Source of the DNA: Aquilaria yunnanensis | Taxonomy: Eukaryota > Streptophyta > Magnoliopsida > Malvales > Thymelaeaceae | DNA length: 64,000 nucleotides | Direction of reading: 5' to 3' | Assembly: GCA_039654915.1 (NCBI GenBank) | Contig: CM077597.1 | Location: 80,602,001-80,666,000 of the forward strand | Shown: in pieces, positions 56,701 to 64,000 of the stretch | How positions within the stretch are numbered: position 1 is the first letter of the stretch | Layout of the letters: each line of letters opens with the position of its first letter | Made by a program: the position numbers and the translations under genes | Notes under the pieces: generated by a model | The model's database searches: none | Told to the model about the DNA's origin: nothing | The model's input: the letters and a program-made list of their open reading frames with translations, nothing else

Positions 56701-58833
56701 ATGGCTATTTAGTCTATGATAGCATCAAATCCCTCCAATTATATAGAGAAAGCTTTATTTCTATTGACATGCAACAAAAGCCATCTGTATTTACATTAGA
56801 AACATAGAAAAATGAACAAATATGAAAGGTTAGGGTTTACTGATGTCTTCTGATTAATAGGATCAGAACTAAAAGGTACTTAAACACATTAACTTAACAA
56901 TGTAAGTCAAAGAACCATTGAAAACCTTTATCGTTGCAGTGAGCCAATAGACCAACAACAGCATATCATGGTTAGGACCAATTCTAGAAAAACACACACA
57001 GCATGTAAATTCACTGAACATAAAACCTCACACAACCAAACAAGCATTGCAAACTAAGACAACAATGAATAAGACATAGGAAAGGAAGGGAAGTGTTCAT
57101 ATATCCCTAAAGAATCATAAACAAAAGAATTATAAACAAGCATAGCAAGACCGTCGCTTCTTAATCAATAAAACTAGAAATAATTATAAACAAGCAAAGA
57201 ATCATAAACAATGAAACAAGTGAATCAGATTGAGAGAAGGAGATCAGATGAACCTAAGCGAATCAGATTGAGAGAAGGCTAGAGATCAAATGAACCCAAG
57301 CAAAGAATCCAAACAAATCAAATGAAAGAACAGACCCATCAAAAGATTGTAAACAAAGTTGAGTGTGAGGTTTAAAAGAGCCATTGCAGGAAGTGAGCAA
57401 AGGCAAATATATATTTGTCCACAGACAAAAATAAAGAATAGCATAAAGCAAAGCTCAAGTAAAAAGCATTATTCTGAATAATATATCTTATAGATCGCAC
57501 AATCAGATCATAACAGCAATAATATATCTACCAAATCAAATCAAAACAGTTATTATTAGTCCTAGCTAGTGTCCACCAATTACACATGGCTATGGGGTTT
57601 TAACATGGACAAATAAAAAATTCTAAACACTACAAATAGACAAGACAAGTTGTTCTTGGGCTACTTGATGAAACTATAAAAATGGATAAACTAGTAAGTC
57701 ACTCAACTTAACTAAGAATAGTATGCCCTTCTAAAAGCATATCCCATTTGATCACCCAAATCATTTGAACAAGATCTATCAAATCCTCAGATGTCCATTA
57801 TTGAAAGCATTTTTCTTCAGCTTGACAGAATGTGAGATAAATAACATCCATTCTTCTTCAGCTTGATAGAATAATGAAAAGATGAAAAGCTATTACCACA
57901 TAATCATGTATTCCCACAACATAATCCTACAATAAACCTGCAGCAAGATCCCTAACAATCATTCTCAAAAGTGTGTCCATTACCAATAGAAAGCAAAGGA
58001 GATTAATGGTACCCTTACCAAAGCCGTCTATATCCTATGAACTATTCTGATAGCTGTCCACTAATCATAATACAGACAAGGGTGGACAAATGCATTTTTG
58101 GATCTAACAAATCAACAACTAATATAAACCTAAATGATATTTAATTGTCGAGACTTTGAGGTTTATATTTGTGCTGCTGCCAGTGCTTTACTAGTAGTTG
58201 CATTTTTAATATATATTTTGAGGTCTTGATAAAAAAAAATGATGTTCAATTAGGACGAAAAGTCTCAGCTCAGATGGTCATAAACCTCATCCATTTTTAG
58301 TTTTCAGATCCTTTGTTGCTTCATTTGTCACAAAAAATCATCAACGACTTTGTTTACAAGTAAGATAGCACCTAAATTTGTTAGCCTTGCATGTATGCAT
58401 TTCGATATTCAATGACAAGTTCTCAACTTTCTCCAGTCAGTTTGCAAAAATCATAGCAATCAACTAATAAATGCATCCCATCACATAACAGAATGCAGAA
58501 GACCAACTAAAATCGCCACAGACACTAACACTAAAGTAAGAAACACAAGAGATACTCCCAAATCACCATAAAAGATCAACACCATTTTGATCAAAGCCTA
58601 AACCAATTTTTTGTTTCCAGCCAGCAACTCAATAGTTAGACCCCAAAAACTAGAGCAAAACTAGAATGGCAACCCAATAAACCAGATAAATCCGGTGATA
58701 AACTAAAACTCAAATCCAACAATTCCACATAAACAAACACCGACTCCCATATGAACAATAAAAAATGAGGAAAAATGTACCAACCCAAAACCTTGAAAAT
58801 GAAAATCCAATCACCTTGTAAAGACTGGATTAA

Positions 58834-59121
58834 TCAAGATGTGGCGTTGAGCTTCACCTCTGACCTTATCTTAGAGCAAATCCAATCACCTTGAGACCGA
58901 AAATTTACAATTGAGAGAGAGATCGAGAGGAGGCAGGGGAGAGTGAAAGAGAGAGACAGAGAGGGATTGTACCTGGTGTGATTGCGAAAAGGAAAAAGGT
59001 TGAAGGCGCCGACATCTGGTGCAGGGAGGAGAAGGTCGACGGCACTACTCAAAGAAGTCGCAACTCGCGATCGCAAGACAGCCCGATGCGTTTTTTGTTT
59101 TCGGGAAAATTGGAGAACCAC
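58834..59121 (-). other. 95-codon ORF near the Harbinger right end
   Basis: Begins MVLQFSRKQKTHRAVLRSR; no domain recognised. It sits in the only GC-richer patch of the element, with a (GA)n-like stretch at 58914-58965. It could be a first exon or leader of the lost transposase or of captured DNA. Confidence 0.25.
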
Positions 59122-59527
59122 TAATCCTAGTTTTCTAACTGTCGCTAACTTGGAAAATGGTTTTCCAAGAAAACGAAAAAAGAAAAATATTTAACTAAAC
59201 AAGTTTTTTTTTCATTTTCTATTTTTTAAAAAATTTTCTAGAAAAATTTTCCCAACTAAACAGGGCCTAAAGCTGGCGGTATTTCATGTGTTACTCTTCT
59301 TTCAAATTGCCTCCTTAGATATCTCCATATTGTAGATTACAGCCTGGCTCATTTGAAGGTTGAACCTGTAATCCAATGTGTGTCTATTTTGGTGGTTTGT
59401 TGTGCTGCAATGAATCATGCTCATCAATTGGCCACTTTGACCTGAAGATTCTTAGTTCCCCTCTAGGTTCCTTCTCCCTTGATCTTTCTTGCTTATTTTA
59501 GTTCTTACTACCAAAAAAAAAAAAAAA

Positions 59528-61865
59528 TAGGGGACTGAATTTAATAATAAATATAATATCATGTAATAATAAAGGTGAAGACATTAAATTAAATAATAAT
59601 ATGGAAAGGGCCACAAACTGAAGTAATAATAGAGAACTGAAATCCATAAATGGAAAACACATAATTACTAAGAATGTAAACTAAAACTCTATTCAAACCT
59701 ACGAAGTATTATAAGTAGGAAACCAAGCTTGTTATCTACTACACATTCATCACAAAACCTAGAATCATTAATCCCTTTATAACTTTGGATTATTTGCACA
59801 ACGATCTCTAAGGATGTGACACAAGCATATACAACAATGATGACGGTAGAATTGTGGATTAGCAGATTCAATGAACATAATACACTTTTGGTCAGGTCAT
59901 CTTTCAACAATTGTTACAATTATGCAACCTGTGCCATCTTCTTGTTTATGTTTAGGATGTATTGCATGCTTTGTTTTATATGGAAAGGGCCGCAAATACT
60001 GCCAAGAGTACACTACTAAGATAAGGCCAAGATGACCTTTAAGGTAACCTGATAACCTTTTTATATTACCTAAAAGGTGACTTGGTCACACTTTTGGCAC
60101 CTTTAAGCTAACTCGTTCACCGTTTTAGGTTACCTAAAAAGGTGATTTGGGGTGTTAGGTGCTTAATTTGTTGGTAAAACTAGTTGACTTTTGTCAACTT
60201 TAATCTTTAATTTCTATCAACTTAGGTCATGTTTTTCATTGTTTCTTGCTTTGTTTCTTCTTTATGTAGGTTAAAGAATATCATGGAAGTGCAGGAACAA
60301 AGTAAGAGCAAATAGAGCGCAAACGGGCTTGCAAAAGTCAAACCTGAAATTTGTATGTTAAGGATGCATCCCCAAGGTTTGAAGACGCGTTGCCACAAGA
60401 GTAACCCTTTGATGTGCTGAAGCATAGGTGAAGCATTGCGTGTCACCATCCCCTTGATGTAGTGGTGATGCATAAGCACCCATTCACTTGTTCTAGTGAC
60501 GCGATGCCAATTTGCCTGGGAAGAGGTGGTCCCCTGCACATTTTTTAACCCCAATTCCTCATTGATCAAGGGATTCTATCCAAAAGGGTTGGTGGGTGAA
60601 AAGGACTCCTCTAAGATTTAGAAAAATTTGGATCCCAAGCATAGAACACAGACATTCTTCTTCTTTTAAGCTAGACTTAGGATTTATCATCTATCACTTT
60701 CTCTTGCATAAGTTCATCTTCTTGTGGGGCACTAGTGGATATTACTTAAAGAAGACTTGCAACATTGGAAGACTTGTATAAACTTTGAAAAATCAAGCAA
60801 CTATATGCTTTTGGGTTCCTTCTTTCCTTCCTTCTCATTGTCTTAGAAATGAATGCTCATTTATGTATTTCCATGGTTATGTTTAATTTAGTTATAGAGT
60901 ATACTTGGATTGATTATGTTGCTTGAATTTATGGTTATGTTTTAGGCACAACAATAGTTTATGTTTTAGGGACAACAACATTATGAAAATTATGTTGTCT
61001 CATCCACCCAAGGATAACAATAGTTTTTGGTTATGGGAATTTAAAAATTCTAGAAATTTTCTAAATTTGGGGCCTAGCTTGGTAGATATAAATGTTAGTG
61101 GAGCAAAATTTTTAGGGAAGAAAGCTAGGAGGCATAAGTAAGCATTTTTTTTTGTCATAATGATGATTGACAGAGTTAACTTTCTAAGGGGGAAGTATAG
61201 GTATTTGAAACAGGAAGGACACATATGGAGGTTAGCTTAAACCTCAATAGTATTTTAGTAATTTCCCCCACCCAAAAAAAAGGGCACTTATGATCGTCCT
61301 CTGCAGAGGCATATCTACATGTATTATATGGGGCTCTATGGGCCCCAATTTGTTTAGGAAGATACTAATAAGAGATACATAATTTAGTAATTAGACCCCC
61401 TTTAATTTTTTCATGGACTTCCACAATTTTCATAATATCTATCAGAATACAAAATGTGCTATCTTTTACCTTAATAAAAATAAAGAAATTGGGTAGTGTC
61501 TTCTCTCCATTTATAATTAAAATGGCAAAAGTCCTATACTGACCCTTAAACTTTCATTCACTTTGCCATCAAAGGTTCAAATTTTGTTTGCCACTCTATT
61601 TTCTCTTTAAATATATGAAAAAAATTAATGATTTTTAGTTATACATAAGATAAAGTCAACAAGCTAAGTGAAAAAGAATTTATAAGTTTAGGGGCTAAAA
61701 TGAAACTTTTTCTTTTATATTCACCATAACATAAATACCTTGTTCATCTTTTCCCTATTTCATTAAAGTAAGTCAACGAAGTAAAAAAAAAAATGCTAAA
61801 TTAAAACTTTGTCATATTTTCTTTATATTTTTTTTAAATATTATATTATATATGCTAATTTATAA

Positions 61866-61922
<57 letters not shown>

Positions 61923-62800
61923 GTATGTATGTATGTATGTATATATAGTTCTAGATTCACCGTTGGACCCCAATCTTGATGGCTCTTTGGGTATGTGTGC
62001 AATTAGTGACATGATCTCATATGGGTCCTCACGTTAGGGTGTAGGAAAATAAACTCACCACCTTTGTTTGAAAATGGGTAAAAACCAAGGAAAAATATAA
62101 TATGATTCCAAAATAATGAAAAAGGTAAATTTTGCAAAAAAAATCAGAGATCTTGGGATTGGGGATCGGCTATGAATTGGGAAGGTTTCAGGTACCCAAC
62201 TTGCCTGAAACATGCCTAACACAATTGAAAATGAATTGTTAGTAATAAAAAGAATACATGTATGCGTTAAATGGCAAATAAGAGATATTTGGTTGTTTTT
62301 AATAATAGGCTTAAACTCGGTTTAAACTCCCAAGCTTTTTATGTAGCCAAGTACGAAGTAAGATCAAAGTCTATGTAGTTCATTCCCGTGTGAACGGGAG
62401 ACTTAAGGGACCAGTTAGAAAGTGTGCCTTGATTGTTGGTGAAGTGTTTGTGACAAGGGCGGTCAGATCACCTTGTGGTGTAGAACTCTGTGTTGAGGAT
62501 AGGTAGGGTCACCCCAGGAGTTGTTTGGATTGGTGGTGGGAGATTTTTCAAGTGACATCTCTTCTGACACCTAAGAAACCCAACACAAGACTCTAAAAAA
62601 AAATGAAGACAAAAATTAATTGGTGGCAGTTAACTTACCACCACCTCCAACTCTGAAGGACTGTCCGATGATCGTCCCTTGAGAATAAGTGTTACTGACT
62701 CCTACAAAATTAATTGGTGATATAATTATATGTTGATTTTAACTACATCACTTTATATATATATCTTACTATAATTTAAATTTGTTACAACTTACTCACT
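59528..62800. other. Repeat-derived spacer
   Basis: No supported gene. 60030-60150 contains several copies of TACCTAAAAGGTGA-like motifs. 60350-60520 has repeated GACGCGWTGCC / GCGTGTCACC motifs resembling Gypsy-type LTR or leader DNA. (CA)n and (TATG)n microsatellites lie at 61867-61948. The remaining ORFs are short and without family signatures. Confidence 0.45.
61867..61948. repeat. (AC)24 and (TATG)n microsatellite
   Basis: Uninterrupted AC dinucleotides at 61867-61914, then TATATATG and several TATG units up to 61948. Confidence 0.95.
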
Positions 62801-64000
62801 GATAACTCCGTTCGTTCCACCATAGCCTCCATTCATGTGAGGTTGTGAGATGAAAGTTGTATAGCTTGGTCACATGCATCTCGAGCTGCGCGAGAGGAGC
62901 ATGTCACCAAGTTAGAGGTAATTACTTCCTGTACATTTTGAAATAATAGTTTGTATATGGACTAATTCATATTTTTTTTGTCATTTTATATTGCAGAACT
63001 ACTATAGATGGGACCTTAGAGACTTCAGCCTCATCCGCCGGATTGTGTTCGACTACTGTTTGCAGTCTGTGCGCAACCGCGTCTATCATTGGAGGTCCGT
63101 TGCGATTCAGGGGATCCCCAACTTCTTCGCCAATCCTGACTATAATTTACTGCTTCCACATATTCCATCCTGATACAATCATTAGGTATGGAACCAGTTG
63201 TGTGACCAGTGGGAGTAGGAAAGATAGAAGAAGCTATCGGAGGTTGGTTCCCATGCCAAGCACATAGCGGATAGCTCAGGTCTTGTTCCGAAGCACATGA
63301 TGGGCTCAATCCTAGGCGAGATGCACTGGGATTGTATGGTACCAACTTCTCCCTTTCATACATTATAATTTTTTATATCATTTATTAATTATTAAATTTT
63401 AATGATATCTAAAAATGTGTAAACAAAAACTCGAGATGAAGTTGAGCCATCATTTGATAAGTGGTGGTCTCATACTCATAGATGTAAGAAGACCGGTCAG
63501 CCCATCGATCCGATTTTATAGCAGCTGCAAGTAATAAATGTTCATTTGCCACTACTAACACTGTTTTAAAAATATATTAATTGACTTACTAACTATAATT
63601 TCTTTTTCTTGTAGGATGGATATGTCCAGTGAATTCAAGAAAAATACTAGAATCCGAATGACCACCCGCGGTTCGATGCAGAAGTATGGAGCGAGGTATG
63701 AGGCCCACAAAAAAAAGGCCAACTATCGGGTGTTCTGCTTTGACTCGCTGATCCCCACATTTTTGGAGTAAATCGGGTATTTTTCATTTTTATTTAACTT
63801 AATTAATAATTTTTATCACTTTCACATTGTTAATTGCTACTTACCAAATTTTTGAGGCTCCATGTGTTGATTCGGCTGAGATTACTCAGCTGAGGGCTGA
63901 GAACACTCAACTATGGAGTGATTTTACCTAGTTACAGGCAGAGGTTCGCACTCAGGTCTAGCGAGAGACTGACGCTGCAATAAGCATCGTGCTTAACAGG
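62800..64000 (+). pseudogene. Decayed plant transposase, probably En/Spm (Ptta) type
   Basis: Interrupted plus-strand pieces resemble the C-terminal part of plant En/Spm-like 'Ptta' transposase proteins: SVRNRVYHWRSVAIQGIPNF near 63067; WNQLCDQWE then KKLSEVGSHAKH near 63190-63265, followed by GSILGEMHWDCM near 63303; and EVEPSFDKWWSHTHRCKKTG with QPIDPI near 63437-63518. A heptad-like Glu/Leu stretch (SAEITQLRAENTQLWS) stands near 63873. Stops break every piece, and short intron-like AT-rich gaps separate them. The element runs off the right edge. The family call rests on motif order from memory. Confidence 0.6.

Larger units (their letters stand above)
55157..59267. mobile_element. Non-autonomous PIF/Harbinger-type element (4.11 kb)
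   Basis: The left end is GGTGGTGTTTGGATGTGG and the right end, reverse-complemented, GGCCCTGTTTAGTTGGG. Both lead into AAAA(C/T)-rich DNA with TTTTCT repeats. The 3-bp target copies TAA stand at 55154-55156 and 59268-59270, as expected for PIF/Harbinger. Leaving out the element and one TAA restores the LINE frame ...RDA-K-AGG. No DDE transposase or Myb-like ORF was recognised. The interior is mostly AT-rich, with a 190-bp tandem repeat. Near the right end (58834-59121, minus) is a less AT-rich ORF of 95 codons of no known family. Confidence 0.85.
54478..59527 (+). pseudogene. LINE 3' end, split by a PIF/Harbinger element
   Basis: The first part reads as the C-terminal zinc-binding block of a plant LINE ORF2 (IPPKYKTIIWKCVQNSLPTR and CPRCEKEDEDLDHLFLHC, 54490-54660). 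After frameshifts comes an RNase H-like domain (VNGAWNPLTEKGDGAWYYQN near 54990 and SKVTAIYFALRDA to 55153). The frame stops at the Harbinger insertion and resumes at 59268 as KAGGISCVTLLSNCLLRYLH and further. A 3' UTR and an A15 tail (59513-59527) close the element. Reverse transcriptase and endonuclease are missing (5' truncation). It is a different copy from the LINE at 17647. Confidence 0.85.

Overview
The window is nuclear DNA of a flowering plant, most likely a eudicot. It is AT-rich and intron-bearing, with plant-specific gene families (F-box/FBA, GDSL esterase, terpene synthase) and a dense, nested load of plant transposons: Helitron, MULE, CACTA, PIF/Harbinger, hAT MITE, Copia, a probable Ogre-type solo LTR, TRIM and LINE. 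I see no bacterial, organellar or viral genes. The species cannot be named from this sequence alone.

Host genes: (1) a small intronless gene at 2925-3260 (+) with a C-x-C-S-x-HPG core, like plant serine-rich small proteins; (2, 3) two tandemly duplicated, intact F-box/FBA genes at 13420-14787 and 19986-21293 (+), with a dead LINE between them; (4) a GDSL esterase/lipase pseudogene at 30671-34133 (+), broken by a MULE inserted in its catalytic-serine block, a stop codon at the end of exon 2 and a frameshift in the last exon; (5) an apparently intact seven-exon terpene synthase at 44673-34704 (-), 600 codons, whose fifth intron is 7.4 kb and holds a 4-kb solo LTR and a MITE.

Layout: 1-2.8 kb, LTR end and AT-rich DNA; 2.8-3.4 kb, small gene; 3.4-13.1 kb, tandem repeats, a hAT MITE, a TIR element, a Helitron with captured promoter-like DNA, and two more TIR elements, one with a nested MULE; 13.4-21.3 kb, F-box pair; 21.3-30 kb, Copia debris cut by a MULE, then a CACTA element; 30.7-34.1 kb, GDSL pseudogene; 34.7-44.7 kb, terpene synthase; 45.4-53.3 kb, a gag-only Copia element containing a second copy of the CACTA family and a TRIM; 54.5-59.5 kb, a LINE 3' end split by a PIF/Harbinger element; 59.5-64 kb, repeats and the decayed coding region of a plant transposase, probably En/Spm type.

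The host genes form no obvious pathway. The clearest story is insertion history: several insertions can be read to the base from target-site duplications, and in three cases (GDSL gene, LINE RNase H, Copia gag) the flanking reading frame is restored when the insert is ignored. Exon limits, element families and ages are read by eye; no alignment or database search was run.
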